From positions 55,552,484 through 55,616,483 of the forward strand of contig OY755241.1 in the NCBI GenBank assembly GCA_963576725.1: DNA of 64,000 bases, written 5' to 3'. Source of the stretch: Azorinus chamasolen (lineage: Eukaryota > Mollusca > Bivalvia > Cardiida > Solecurtidae). This document shows, in pieces, positions 1 through 10,019 of this stretch. Within the stretch, counting starts at the first letter, position 1; each line of letters opens with the position of its first letter. The notes below the pieces were generated by a model that ran no database searches, was not told the DNA's origin, and saw only the letters and a list, made by a program, of their open reading frames with translations. The translations under genes and the position numbers were made by a program.

Positions 1-54
1 TCTACAGTTTCGGTCATGGACAAAAATTCCCGTGTTCATGTGTCATTTTAAACA

Positions 55-301
55 TAAACTCTTTTGGTGCCAAATTTAAAAGTGTCGTCTGCAATAATAA
101 TTTCATATTAAATAGAATTCTAAACTAAATAAAGGTATATTAGTAAAACATTTGTTTTTTAAAAGCTGTATGCATGGGCTAAAATAATACTGAAAACAGT
201 GAAGTCCCAGGTCAGATGCCGCCTTGAAAAGGCGGCATCTGACCTTGGACTGCACTGTTATCAGTGGTGCCAACAGGCGACATTGGCGCCGAAAGAGTTA
301 A
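55..301. mobile_element. MITE family D (TTAA type) nested in an A2-type MITE
   Basis: The ends are TTTGGTGCC and GGCGCCGAAAGAGTTAA, with a central hairpin GCCGCCTT-GAAA-AGGCGGC. Flanking bases 1-54 and about 302-375 read as the two halves of an A2-type MITE (compare 5173-5460), so D sits inside it at a TTAA-like site. Other D copies are at 11166-11380, 42658-42903 and 49822-50030. Confidence 0.75.
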
Positions 302-478
302 TCTAATTTATAATTTCAGGATATCATTATTTCTTACATTAATATTCATGAAATAAATATGTTTAAGGGTTACGTAGATTTTTCAGTTCTCGTAAAAGCT
401 TGATAGAACTAGCAACGTACACAGCTCCAGATAAGATGCGTAAATTAAAACATTTTCAAGAATAACTCCTATAGTTCT

Positions 479-563
479 CCACCAAACCCTTTGTTATGAC
501 TACGCTTTATAATCGTCTCTCCAAGACGATTATAAAGAGTAGTCACAGCATAGGGTTTGGTGG
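479..563. mobile_element. MITE family J hairpin
   Basis: Inverted repeat with about 40-bp arms reading CCACCAAACCC ... GGGTTTGGTGG around a 5-base loop (CTCCA flanked by AATCGTCT / AGACGATT). A related hairpin follows at 643-730. Confidence 0.8.
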
Positions 564-642
564 CTAAATGACGAGTTTTAGTGTCTGAATACGCATATTT
601 ATCTGTTTTTGAACATTTTTCAAGAAGAGCTCCTTTATTTCT

Positions 643-730
643 GCACCAAACCCTATGTTATGACCACTGTTTTTAATCGTCTCAGTGGGGAGACGATTTT
701 AAAGAGTCGTCACACCATAGTGTTTGGTGG
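643..730. mobile_element. MITE family J hairpin, second copy
   Basis: Arms GCACCAAACCCTATG ... CATAGTGTTTGGTGG with a GTCTCAGTGGGGAGAC centre. Same family as 479-563, in the same orientation about 80 bp downstream, so the two sit in tandem upstream of the Ly6 exon at 817. Confidence 0.78.
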
Positions 731-816
731 AGAAATGACGATTTCTAGTATCTGGGTACGCATATTTACCTTTTGCACTGAACTTTTATTTTATGAGTTA
801 ATGCCTTTCTTTACAG

Positions 817-1002
817 GAATGTTTCCTTGAACACGAACTTGTTTCTCCTGGCGTATTTAACTTTAACATGGGCTGTGTACCGACAAAGATGTGCGACTAC
901 TTGCAATCCCATGGGCATGCCAGGCGCGGCGATAACGCAATTCAGCTATGCTATGAGTGTTGTGACATTAACGGATGTAACAAGCACGCATGTTCCAGTT
1001 AA
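817..1002 (+). CDS. Terminal exon of an EGF/Ly6-type gene (intact)
   Basis: A splice acceptor (TTTCTTTACAG) precedes an open frame of 61 codons ending in TAA at 1000-1002. The peptide starts ECFLEHEL, contains GCVPTKMC and ends CYECCDINGCNKHACSS. The C-x2-CC-x4-C-N pattern is the end of a Ly6/uPAR three-finger domain. The exon starts in phase 0 and so would join an upstream exon like 50278-50360, which encodes the first half of such a domain. No transmembrane segment or GPI-anchor signal follows the last cysteine, so the product would end with the Ly6 domain and may be secreted. Upstream exons of this copy lie beyond the window start. Family assignment is from the cysteine pattern only. Confidence 0.72.
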   Translation, partial: ECFLEHELVSPGVFNFNMGCVPTKMCDYLQSHGHARRGDNAIQLCYECCDINGCNKHACSS

Positions 1003-1015
1003 CGGACGTAAACTG

Positions 1016-1239
1016 TTAACCCTTCGCTTGCTGAATTTTAAAATACATTTCTCCTTCTTTACCCATACCTTGTTGTATAATCACATATATCTTCACTGTG
1101 TACACGTATTTCGCTGTGCAATCACTGCTGTGGAGTGCACTGGTTGCACAATCAACTTGTAAATTGCAGGAGCTGTCTCATCTGGGTCTTCACTATTTAC
1201 AGGTAGGTATATTGACGTGAATAGCAAGCGAAGGGTTAA
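1016..1239 (+). mobile_element. MITE family C (TTAA type)
   Basis: Flanked by TTAA at both ends, with 16-bp terminal inverted repeats CCCTTCGCTTGCTG / AGCAAGCGAAGGG. The left arm of the central hairpin has been lost: only GGAGCTGTCTCATC remains. Full copies are at 37148-37396 and, reversed, at 21579-21812 and 43701-43949. Confidence 0.88.
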
Positions 1240-1244
1240 AATGA

Positions 1245-1481
1245 TTAACTCTTTACTCCGTGAAATTAATGTAAGAATTAATGACATCATGGATATTTAT
1301 AAGCTGCATTTTTTATAAGGAATTTGTTTTGTTTTGACAAAAATTGCAAAATCAGGTCTTTATCATGTCAAAAGCAAACAGAGCATACCCTGAATAGACG
1401 GCTCCTATAGGAACCGTCTGATCTGGGTCTGCTCTGTTTGCAAATGCGTGAAAAACACGTTTATATGAGGGAAACGTTTAA
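1245..1481 (-). mobile_element. MITE family A2 (TTAA type)
   Basis: TTAA-bounded element. Its central hairpin begins GCAAACAGAGCATACCC and its apex is GGCTCCTATAGGAACC. Reversed relative to 5173-5460. Confidence 0.82.
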
Positions 1482-1652
1482 GAGGTCGACCCACAGGTAT
1501 TCAGGTTGACTCACAGGTGTCTGTATCAAACTAATTTTGCAGTGTAAACACAGGTACCTGTGGGAACTTCTCCTGAAAGCCACACCTTTACCTTTGACTC
1601 GGTTACTTCTCCTTACGTCACAAAACACTACAGGCATACATACGATAGATAT

Positions 1653-2087
1653 AAAGTAGAACCTGTCTGAACCCATTCCCTCATATTGACGACTTTTGAC
1701 GACTCTGTAAAAGTCACCTTGTGAAGCCATTGTGATAAATAGAGCATTTGCTCCTATATGAGCAAATGCTCTATTTATCACAATGGTTTCAATCTACAAA
1801 ATTCTATGTTTTTCGTTTTCTCTGGTTAATGCTCCTTTTTTGGTAGATTTATTCAAAGAGGTGATATCTAAAAATAGCCTATCAGGTAACGGGTTAAGCT
1901 GCCATGAAAAAGAGGTCTAATTATGGGTATGTAGGGCAAATGGTCGCTTAAATGTAGTTCAAAAGAAATCCAGAAAGCTCATATATGAGCTTTCTGCATT
2001 ACTTTTGCACTACATTAAGCAACCACCTGCGTTTTCATACTCCCTTGATCAATACATGACTGGCCGCTTAAGACAAGTTTTACTGTA
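1653..2087. mobile_element. MITE family G interrupted by MITE family B
   Basis: G ends are AGTAGAACCTGTCT and GACAAGTTTTACTGTA (TA type). A B element occupies 1672-1893 and is flanked by TGAA (1668-1671, a mutated TTAA) and TTAA (1894-1897). The intact G sequence at 5687 and 47121 reads CTGTCTTAAGCGGCC, so the insertion hit its TTAA. B has a hairpin GAGCATTTGCTCC-TATATG-AGCAAATGCTC. Confidence 0.9.
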
Positions 2088-2189
2088 TAGAAATGAAACA
2101 TTTATTCAAGAATGTCACATGGACTTCTTCTCAAACCCCACACTGTGAGAATTCTTTAGACACCAGTCATACCTCTATTGCTCTCTTTG

Positions 2190-2272
2190 TAACAAGCGCA
2201 CATTCATCCTCAACGTTTTACCACAAGCGCACATTCATCTTCAACGTTTTACCACAAGCGCACATTCACCCA
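2190..2272. repeat. 29-bp tandem repeat, about 2.8 units
   Basis: The unit ACAAGCGCACATTCATC plus TTCAACGTTTTACC repeats almost exactly. It is open on the + strand but shows no coding signature. Same array in the right copy near 53900-53982. Confidence 0.85.
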
Positions 2273-2347
2273 GTACCTTTTACTACATTCTACACAATTT
2301 ATACGGCTCCTACTTGCGCCGTGTGTTCAGTGTTTGCTTATGGAATA

Positions 2348-2488
2348 CCGTAAAACCTCTCTATAACGTCCACCAAATTACACCAAGTATTTTGTGTTAA
2401 AGGCAGGTGGATGCTTTAAGCAGCCACCTGCCCAATATACCAACTAATTAACAGAATTTAGTGGTCGTTATAGAGAGGTTTTACTGTA
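2348..2488. mobile_element. MITE family E (TA type), internally deleted
   Basis: Ends CCGTAAAACCTCTCTATAAC and GTTATAGAGAGGTTTTACTGTA. The centre has lost the apical hairpin arm (compare full copies 5959-6164 and 22157-22365). Confidence 0.88.
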
Positions 2489-2545
2489 ATAAATATTTAA
2501 TGCTGCTTCCAGGATCAAACATTCGCTTGTTCATGATGCAATTAT

Positions 2546-2790
2546 AAAATCAAGCACAACCGGGCGTTTTATCTGCACTATGTTGGAACCAAACACACAA
2601 GCATTTTATCTGCACCATGGTAGAACCAAGAAAAAGCAGTTGTTTTACCAACAGTGTAGGGGAACCAATCACATGCAGGCGTTTTATCTGCACTATGTTG
2701 GAATCAAACACATGCAAGCGTTCCACTAGCACTATGTTAGAACCAAACATACGCAGGCGTTTTATCTGCACTATGTAAGAACCAATCATA
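2546..2790. repeat. 39-bp satellite array, about 6 units
   Basis: Degenerate unit of about 39 bp: AACCAAACACACGCAAGC, then GTTTTATCTGCACTATG. A second block is at 3915-4345. Long open frames on the minus strand here are translations of the repeat, not genes. Confidence 0.85.
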
Positions 2791-2890
2791 GGTGTCTGTA
2801 TCGCTTCATGGGAGTCTACATGTAATATATAATAACAAGGGTTCCAGTTGGCAAAGCGGACACCCGTGTATCACAGGTACAAATATGACT

Positions 2891-3643
2891 GTAACTCTTA
2901 CAATTTAAATGATAATTACGCAATTCTTTCGGCTATTAAAAGCCAATATATTTTACTACCAAATAAATATAATCTGACGGTAACTTATACACTATTACCA
3001 ATCTACCATTTTTCTCAAAATGTCGAGTGTTTTCTGGGTCATTGACAAATGTTCGTTCAACTCAGTCTCACCCTATCACAGCAATTACCTGGCGATTTCC
3101 AGTTCAAAAGATGGCGTGGTTCAATAATGCACTCAATATGTTTTGTCCTCCTAATAAGTAAGCAGCTGGTAACAGCGGCCTTTCCGTCTGTCGTTATGTT
3201 TCTGTTTCGGATGATGCCATTTTGCAACAAATGTGAATGGAGTCATTTCATTGGATGAGCGAGTGAAAACATGGGAAATCCGTGACGTCACATACAATGG
3301 CTTCTTTCTCGGATATTTGAAGCTAACCAGCAAATCTCGTTTGTTTTACATCGTCGCTTTGATCATTGAGACTAAAAAGATGGAGATTGGTGATAGAATC
3401 GAGTCGTTTAAATGAATATTTTGAACTGCATATGATCGGGTTATCGCTGTTATAGGGTGAGACCGGGATGAACGAACATTTGTCAATGACCCAGAAAACC
3501 CGTACAATTTTGGGGAAATCATTGTTGAATTTATAATAATGCATACGATGTCGTCAGAAGATTAATCTTGTTTGGTAGTGAAATATCTTGGTTTTCAATA
3601 GCCGAAAGAATTACGAACTTGTCATATAAATTGTAAGAGTTAC
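2891..3643. mobile_element. Foldback element with about 200-bp degenerate inverted arms
   Basis: The left arm begins GTAACTCTTACAATTT (2891) and the right arm ends with its complement at 3643. The arms also share CTTTCGGCTATT, and a nearly identical stretch TTTTCTGGGTCATTGACAAA (near 3028) with its complement near 3478. The unique middle (about 3095-3425) contains a short + frame of 60 codons that I do not recognise. It is probably a non-autonomous DNA transposon. It sits between the two satellite blocks. Confidence 0.75.
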
Positions 3644-3644
3644 A

Positions 3645-3852
3645 TACAGTAAAACCTCGATTATTCGAATTTTCGTTATAAACGAAGTTAGACCCTTTTA
3701 GGCAGGTGGCTGCTTAATGAATGATGAAAGTCATGCAGAAAGCTCCTAGAGGAGCTTTCTGCATGACTTTCACCATGCATTAAACTGCCACCTGTCTTAA
3801 AGATCGATAATAATACGTATTTTAGTGTTCGGATAATCGAGGTCTTACTGTA
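3645..3852. mobile_element. MITE family F (TA type)
   Basis: Ends TACAGTAAAACCTCGATTA and TAATCGAGGTCTTACTGTA. The hairpin core contains GGCAGGTGGCTGCTTAATG and the apex AAGCTCCTAGAGGAGCTT. Confidence 0.92.
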
Positions 3853-3914
3853 CTTGTTTGTACCTGAGGTCAGGTGGAACCCATGTATATAATCCCATGA
3901 AGCACAGACCCCTA

Positions 3915-4345
3915 TGGAACCAAGCAGATACATGCGTTTTATATGCACTATGGTAGATCCAAGCACACGCAAGCGTTTTATTAACACTATGGTAGAACCA
4001 AACGCACACAAGCGTTTGTCTGCATTATGATGGAAGCAAGAACAGGCGGATGTTTTATTAACAATATGGTAGAACCAAGCAAATACAAGCGTTTATCTGC
4101 ACTATGGTGGAACTCAGCAAAAGCAGACTTTAATTAGCATTATGGAATAACCAAGCACAATCAGTCGTTTTATTAGCAGTATGGTGGAACCAAGCGCATT
4201 CATGCGTTTATCTGCACTATGGTATAACCAAGTACAAGCAGGTGTTTTATTAGCACTATGCTGTAACTAAGCACAAGCAGACGTTTTATTTGCATTATGG
4301 TAGAGCGAAGCACAAACAAACGTTTAATAAGCAGTATTGGTTCAA
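3915..4345. repeat. 39-bp satellite array, about 10-11 units
   Basis: Same unit as 2546-2790 and the same orientation: GCGTTTTATCTGCACTATGG followed by TAGAACCAAGCACA. The foldback element and MITE F separate the two blocks, so they were probably one array. Confidence 0.85.
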
Positions 4346-4583
4346 ATGAACAATACGTATTTATCAAACACATAGACGGAGCTTGGAAATATACGTACAT
4401 GTATACGTAAAAGATGAGTTCGAAACAAATTTCAGACAGCATGAAGAGAAAACGAAAGATTAAAACCAAACAGTTTTATTACAAAGGAATTTCGATATCT
4501 CGAAGTTGGATAACCCGGACTTAAATATATCTCGAGATAAATTGGGATCCTTTCCAAAATTTTGATACATAACTGTTTTAAAA

Positions 4584-4792
4584 TACAGAAGAATCCCTCT
4601 AATGTGACCACTTAATGAATAAACATGGGTGTCTTGATAAGCAGGTGGTTGCTTAATGCAGGACAAAAGTAATGCAGAAAGCTCCTCTTGGAGCTTTCTG
4701 TATTACTTTTGTTCTGCATTAAGCTACCACCTGTCTCTACCGCCCAGAATTATACCACTTTTAGGTGGTCGCATTAGCGGGGTTTTACTGTA
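4584..4792. mobile_element. MITE family H (TA type)
   Basis: Ends TACAGAAGAATCCCTCTAAT and GCGGGGTTTTACTGTA. The core shares GCAGGTGGTTGCTTAATGCA with families E, F and G, and the apex is AAGCTCCTCTTGGAGCTT. Related copies at 38236-38367 and 38605-38813. Confidence 0.88.
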
Positions 4793-4926
4793 TATGACAG
4801 CTCGATGCAGGTCGTTAGTATCGGGAGTTTTCAGCATTATTTACGACCTGTCACATCGAGAGAGTTTCCAAGTTAGATAAACGCTGACTCGAACTCCGGT
4901 TTTCTCGAAGTAATTTGTATGGTACA

Positions 4927-5176
4927 TTAAACCTTCCCCTGTTCTATGTTTATTACAATTTTCAATACCTATTGACCATTCATGGACAAAATAGTTATAC
5001 TGAAATATGGAAGGTGGAACATTGTAGCCATTTTAGAAAGTAAAGAAACATACTTATCAAATTCCAGTAGCAAACAGAGCAGACCCTGATCAGACCGCTC
5101 CTATGGGAACCGTCTGATCTGGGTCTAGATTGTTTGCAAATGCGTGAAAATACGTTTGTATGAGGGAAAGGGTTAA
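4927..5176 (-). mobile_element. MITE family A1 (TTAA type)
   Basis: TTAA at both ends with ACCTTCCCCTGTTC / CATTTGTATGAGGGAAAGG-type termini and a hairpin stem starting GCAAACAGAGCAGACCCTG. It shares its right TTAA with the next element. Confidence 0.9.
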
Positions 5177-5460
5177 ACATTTCCTCCATAAATACGCCTT
5201 TCTTTCTACGCCTTTGCAAACAAAGTAGACCTATAGGTAGTCGTTTGATCAGGGTCTGCTCTGTTTCCTAATGTTATAATTCTACTGTTTCTGCCATAGC
5301 CAGAAATTCATGTGTCCATGTGCTATTATAACCATTAATCTAAATAATATTGATTGAATACATTTCATTAATTATGTTACACGTCGTCCCGTTTGTATTC
5401 TGTCTAGTTGCATTGCTTATTAGATAATTACATATACGACCTTAGCACAGAGAGAGTTAA
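5173..5460 (+). mobile_element. MITE family A2 (TTAA type)
   Basis: Starts at the TTAA shared with the A1 element and ends GAGAGAGTTAA. The hairpin is eroded (GTAGACCTATAGGTAGTC). Confidence 0.78.
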
Positions 5461-5686
5461 TGAAGTAAGCATGGACGTATTAAAACCCTTTTAAAACAGA
5501 TTAATTACTTTTCTCTTATGTCTATTACTTGCATGTGAAATACTTATACAATGATGAAAGAGGTATGCAACAAAATAACTAAATTTAGGCGAACATATGT
5601 TCTGCGTTTTCATGCAACGAGGTTTGTATGCATGCTATTGCTAAGGGCATTATTCAGCAGAAAATACATTAACAGCATTATAAAAT

Positions 5687-5919
5687 TACAGAAGAACCTG
5701 TCTTAAGCGGCCATTGAAAGACAGGTTCTTCAGGTTCTTCACCACTCTTCAGAATTTTTAATTATGGTTTTTTTGACATGTGTAGCTTAAAGCCAAACGT
5801 AATGCAAAAAGCTCCTGTAGGAGCTTTCTGTGTTACTTTTGCCCTGTATTAAGCAACCACCTGTTTTTAAGACACTTATGTTCAATTAAAGAATGGTCGC
5901 TTAGGACAGTTTCTACCTC
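5687..5919. mobile_element. MITE family G (TA type), rearranged
   Basis: TACAGAAGAACCTGTCTTAAG at the left and GGTCGCTTAGGACAG at the right. The apex is AAGCTCCTGTAGGAGCTT. An extra direct copy of CAGGTTCTTCA lies near 5728. Confidence 0.8.
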
Positions 5920-5958
5920 ATATATTTAACTTGAAAGTCAATGCAAGATGATTTAGGT

Positions 5959-6164
5959 ACAGTAAAACCTCTCTATAACGGCCACTTAATTACATCAAGT
6001 ATTTTGTTAATAAATACAGGTGGCTGCTTAAAGCAAGGTGAAAGTAAAACAACGCTCTTATAGGAATGTTCCGTTTTACTTTCACCTTGCTTTAAGTAGC
6101 CACTTGCCCTAAATACCAACTAATTAACACGCTTTAGTGGCCATTATAGAGAGGTTTTACTGTA
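5959..6164. mobile_element. MITE family E (TA type), full length
   Basis: Ends TACAGTAAAACCTCTCTATA and its complement. Stem: AGGTGGCTGCTTAAAGCAAG, then GTGAAAGTAAAAC, with the apex CGCTCTTATAGGAATG. The TA flanks fit the pogo/Tigger branch of Tc1/mariner. Confidence 0.92.
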
Positions 6165-6332
6165 TTTGATTCCAGTCGTTATTCACATAGTTCTTGTCAC
6201 ACAGCTCAACGTACACTTAAAGGTAGGAAGTTCGTGGGCTTCAGGAAGAACGCTTGACAGTGAGTTTGACTTTACCCATTATGTTCTATGCATCTAAAAG
6301 CAAAGTGACAGCTAAGGGTACATACTCAAATA

Positions 6333-6920
6333 TTAACCCATTTGCCCCATGTGGATTCTTCCATGATTATATTGGATTAGTCTATCTTTTATATAAGGGA
6401 TGTCTGGTCTAAATTTTCATTTTTGTTTTGTTTTACAGTGCTCCCTCCCTACAACGGTCCTCTCAATAACGCTTCCCTCCTTACAACAACGCATGTCACT
6501 GTTTCCGAAACAACAAGGCTCCAGAAACAACCTTTTTCCATCGTATTTTCTTTATGACTCCATCAAACCCTATGTTGAGACCACTCTTTAGAATCGTCAC
6601 AAAGTGACGATTCTAAAGAGTGGTCACAACATAGGGTTTGATTGAGGCATAACGGTTTTAGTTCTCGAAATACACCTATATATCTGGGGATCTGCACACA
6701 AGCTAATTATATTTGATTTTCCCTCCCTATAACAACTCCCTCTGAACAACACATGCAATATTCGTATCCCAAAGGGTCTCGTTGTAGAGAGGGACCACTG
6801 TAATTTCCTCTCAGCAAACAGTGTATACTATGATCAGACGCCGCATGATGCGGCGTCTGATCAGAGTCTACACTGTTTGCCTACGTCCCGTATATGGGAT
6901 CGTGGGAGCAAATGGGTTAA
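6333..6920. mobile_element. Three-level MITE nest: K containing L containing J
   Basis: Outer element K (TTAA 6333-6336 and 6917-6920) has ends CCCATTTGCCCC and GGAGCAAATGGG, with its own hairpin CAGACGCCGCATGATGCGGC. Inside it L (6434-6802) has ends TACAGTGCTCCCTCCCTACA and TGTAGAGAGGGACCACTGTA. Inside L sits J (6562-6642), arms TCAAACCCTATGTTGAGACC. Confidence 0.85.
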
Positions 6921-6933
6921 AATCGTCATTTCT

Positions 6934-7018
6934 CCACCAAATTCTATGTTGTGACCACTCTTTAAAATCGTTTAGAAGAGAACGATTCTAAAGAGTAGAT
7001 ACACTATAGGGTTCGGCT
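6934..7018. mobile_element. MITE family J hairpin, degenerate
   Basis: Arms CCACCAAATTCTATG and CACTATAGGGTTCGG with the centre AATCGTTTAGAAGAGAACGATT. Confidence 0.7.
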
Positions 7019-7572
7019 GAAAAAAAGGAGTTATTATGGAAAATGTTTTAATTAAGGCATCTTAAGCTCGACCTCTATAGAAGTCTTCTTAGGTTCAAAA
7101 TATGGAGAATTGAACATGATAAGAGATTGTTTGTCACCAGATTCACTCTAGCTGAGGACCTGGCTATTAAGTGCTGCAATTTAACAAATTCTGCTTTAGA
7201 TATTCTACAGTTTCTTTGACTCATATTTGTACTTTTAGATATAATCAGAATGCGTCATACTGTATATAATATGCAATTGAACTTCGATATCTCGAACTCA
7301 GATAATACATAAATGAAGTTTTCGCATTCCAGTCCATGCCTGTTACAGATATAGCATATGGAAACATTTAGGCATTATCTAGAAGGTCCAATAAGATTCT
7401 GTGATGTAGCGTGCTCCTCATATATACGTTTGCAATTTACCCGTACGATAAAATTCGTTCGACAGCGAAGGGTGATCAGGCGCGGATTTAGAGGGGTTGG
7501 AGCCGGCGTACGCCCCCCATTCTCCCTTAAAATTGCCAAAACAATTTATTGTATATAGATCTAAAATATTAC

Positions 7573-7695
7573 TAAAACACTCTATAACGACCACTAAATT
7601 GTGCTAATTAGTTGGTTTTCAAAGCAGATGGCTGCTTAAAGCAAGGTGACCTTCACCTAGCTTTAAGCAGCCACCTGCCTTTGACACAGCTCTTT
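7573..7695. mobile_element. MITE family E, truncated
   Basis: Retains CTCTATAACGACCACTAAAT and a short stem GCTTAAAGCAAGGTGA...TCACCTAGCTTTAAGC. Both outer ends are damaged. Confidence 0.65.
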
Positions 7696-7931
7696 TTCAA
7701 CATGTATTACAAACACACTATTTATTTATGTCATCAAACATAAAAATCTACCCCCACCAAATAAAAACAAAACTTCTACCCCCACCCCTAATCTGAAAAC
7801 CTGGATCCGCACCTGTAATCTAATCAATATCTATAACGCAACAATTTCTTACAAACATATTCATGGAGTAAAGGGTTAAATGATTTAATCCATTTTTTTT
7901 CAGACGGGGATTACTAACTGGATTTGAAGTG

Positions 7932-9033
7932 ATGATGAAGTTTTTCAGGATACCTAACAGGAACCGTGTATTCCGCGTGTTTGTTCTACTTTGCATAAAT
8001 ACTTGACCTGCTCTGATCTAATATTTCGACCACTAAGGGCCTTTTTCAAAGATTATCATGTCAAAATACACGTCACATTTTGACGTGTATTTTGACATGA
8101 TAATCTTTGAAAAAGGCCCTTAGTGGTCGAAATATTAGATCAGAGCAGTTTCAGTATTTATGTATTATATTAATTCCCTATTTTGGAATATTTTCTTCAT
8201 TGTGTTCTACTTTGTTTGGTGATATTGGTGGTTAAATGCGGACAACTATATAGGAAGTTTCATTGCCACTTAGAAACAAATCCTAAAACCTTTCCTACTG
8301 AAGGAGTAGGTATGACTGTAAATATCACGGATGATTTCTACCCTATTGGTTTTAATTCACTTTGTAACGTGTCCAATTTAACAGCCATAGTTCCTATAAA
8401 TAGTGCTGTCCAGAATTTCAACAAGAGACGTGTTCTCAGAGAAGCCCTGGGTCACGTTTGTCACGCTCACATCTGCAGATTCTTCTTCCTTGTTGGCGCC
8501 TCCTTGAATGAAACCGTTATGGCAAGAGTAAAACAGGAAGTACAAACGCACAAAGATATCTTGATGATTGGTAAAAAGGACACCTACAAAACTGTCACCA
8601 ACAAACTCACGACAATGCTTCAGTGGTTACACAGATATTGTATGACGCCGAACTACGTCATCTTCATGAATGACGACACGTTTATGAACTTTGACCTCGT
8701 TATGTCAGAATTAGAAGCGTCTGCATGCGCGCATTGTAACTGTATCCTTTGTCACGCTAATCCATTTCTACACGCTATGCTTTCCCAATCTCTGTAACAA
8801 TAAAACTTCTTTCCGGCGTCTTCAACGCACCATATGTACGGCCCGATGATGTTTGGTTAACTGGCCTTGTTAGAGATCACGTGGGTGTGCGACTTGTTCC
8901 AAGTGCAAACCAAGTTATGAAACAATACGATGACGTTTATATAGACGTTAAATATTTTCACCGATATTTCTACGTGCACAATGTGTCCAACGAACAAATG
9001 AGAATAGTACACGAGTTCATGGGAAAGCAATGA
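7932..9033 (+). pseudogene. GT31 beta-1,3-galactosyltransferase-like, broken copy
   Basis: Homologous to the intact gene at 25592-26530. An ancestral start (ATG at 7932 or 7935) opens a frame that meets a stop inside a 209-bp foldback insertion at 7994-8202. Downstream the GT31 frame resumes at about 8203 (RRVLREAL, FFFLVGAS, NDDTFMNFD all present). It then shifts because 85 bp found in the right copy (60501-60585) are missing after 8769, removing the segment with KW...EDEY and YPRYCSG. The frame ends 9 codons later at 8797. The remaining tail (8770-9033, with PDDVWLTGLVRD) is in another frame, and its usual Trp before PDD is Arg (CGG). It is therefore unlikely to make an active enzyme. Confidence 0.88.
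7994..8202. mobile_element. Foldback insertion in the GT31 5' coding region
   Basis: Bases 8008-8075 and 8081-8148 form perfect or near-perfect 68-bp inverted arms with a 5-base loop. The complementarity extends imperfectly out to 7994 and 8162. The insertion is flanked by TGTTCTACTTTG at 7982-7993 and again at 8203-8214, a 12-bp direct repeat that looks like a target-site duplication. Bases 8163-8202 are extra and unpaired. Removing the insert plus one repeat rejoins the GT31 frame in phase. Same insertion in the right copy at 59717-59925, so it predates the duplication. Confidence 0.9.
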
Positions 9034-9069
9034 CGTCTAAAATTAAACTTTAATGTACTTGAACCGAGT

Positions 9070-9232
9070 ATAGAATACCTTTGCAAACAGTGTAGATCCG
9101 TGTCAAAGGGTTTCCTTGGGGCCTTTGATCAAGTTCCGCACTGTTTATTATAAAGCAATGTGCCGTTTGGACCCATATGAAATGGTTCCTTGGGGACATT
9201 TGATCGGGGTCTGCATGATTTGTTAATAAGAT
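9070..9232. repeat. Degenerate K-like MITE fragments
   Basis: Two passages with GCAAACAGTGTAGATCC and GATCGGGGTCTGCATGATTT resemble K/A hairpin cores. The ends are not clear. Confidence 0.4.
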
Positions 9233-9325
9233 TTTTTTCTTCTGTGATAAATTCGATGCAGGTTTTCGCTTAATTAGATCTAATATTACTTAATATACGG
9301 AGAAGTTTTTTATTTATCAGCAGAT

Positions 9326-9562
9326 TAGCACATTCCCTCATAGGCTATGTTTAGAACACCCTTTTTGAATAAATCTACCGAAAGGGAGCATTTATTTACT
9401 AGGGAAAAGGACAATTTTAGAAATGTGTAGTTCAGAAAACATTGTGACAAACAGAGCATTAATGTTTGCTCTTATGGAGTAAATGCTCTATTTATCAAAC
9501 TGGTTTCAAAACGTTACTTTAACAGAGGCGTCAAATGGCGTAAATATGGTGGGAGTGGTTAA
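9326..9562 (-). mobile_element. MITE family B (TTAA type), degenerate
   Basis: Left end CACATTCCCTCATAGGCTAT, right end GGTTAA. The hairpin is AATGTTTGCTCTTATGGAG. Reversed relative to 1672-1893. Confidence 0.72.
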
Positions 9563-9609
9563 GGGTCAATGCTGTGTCAATACTGTTGATTGTTTCAGCC
9601 ATTGCGTTC

Positions 9610-9960
9610 ATTACAAAGCTTTTAACTGATTATAGTAAATGGAAAAGTAGTTAAGACAAGTAAGAAAATACACATGTATACAAAATGCAACCAACACTAA
9701 AGCACCAAACGAAAGCAAGCAAAACACACACACGCACACACGCACGTGTGCACAACACACAAACACACAAGAAAAAACATCAAACACGAACAAAAGCACA
9801 AACACAAAGGCACACAACAAACACAAAAGCAAGAATGACAAAGAGAGTACCGCCTTGGAACGGTCAGTGGCAAAACCACCAATGAGGGAATAAACCGGTT
9901 CACGGACGTCCTAACCTCACACTTATCTCAAAGTCACTCTCGTTTAACAAATAGTGTAAA
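9610..9960 (-). mobile_element. Divergent 3' end of the Penelope-like element family, with AC-rich tract
   Basis: ACCGCCTTGGAACGGTCAGT at about 9850 and AACCGGTT...CCTAACCTCACACTTAT match the 3' module seen at 19180-19250, 31395-31465 and 48785-48860, on the minus strand. The preceding 9715-9830 is rich in CACA and AAACAC. The open frames on both strands here are low-complexity, not genes. Confidence 0.6.
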
Positions 9961-10019
9961 TTATGGTATCCCCGCCAGACTTAAATATACAGTGGGTCAG
10001 AAAATTATTATATAGAATG

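Noticed and set aside
1093..1290. Short proteins containing VNSEDPDETAP
   Set aside because: The phrase is the translation of the MITE C stem and appears at every C copy (for example 37148-37396, 52804-53001).
3233..3415. 60-codon gene inside the foldback element
   Set aside because: Present in both duplicated segments only because the segment is duplicated; no family recognised, and it lies between the inverted arms of a non-autonomous element.
3688..4469. Minus-strand frames with IVLIKRL repeats
   Set aside because: They are translations of the 39-bp satellite and MITE F arms.
9611..9903. Hydrophobic or Thr/His-rich proteins near the AC tract
   Set aside because: Open frames on both strands arise from low-complexity CACA/AAACAC sequence in a transposon 3' end.
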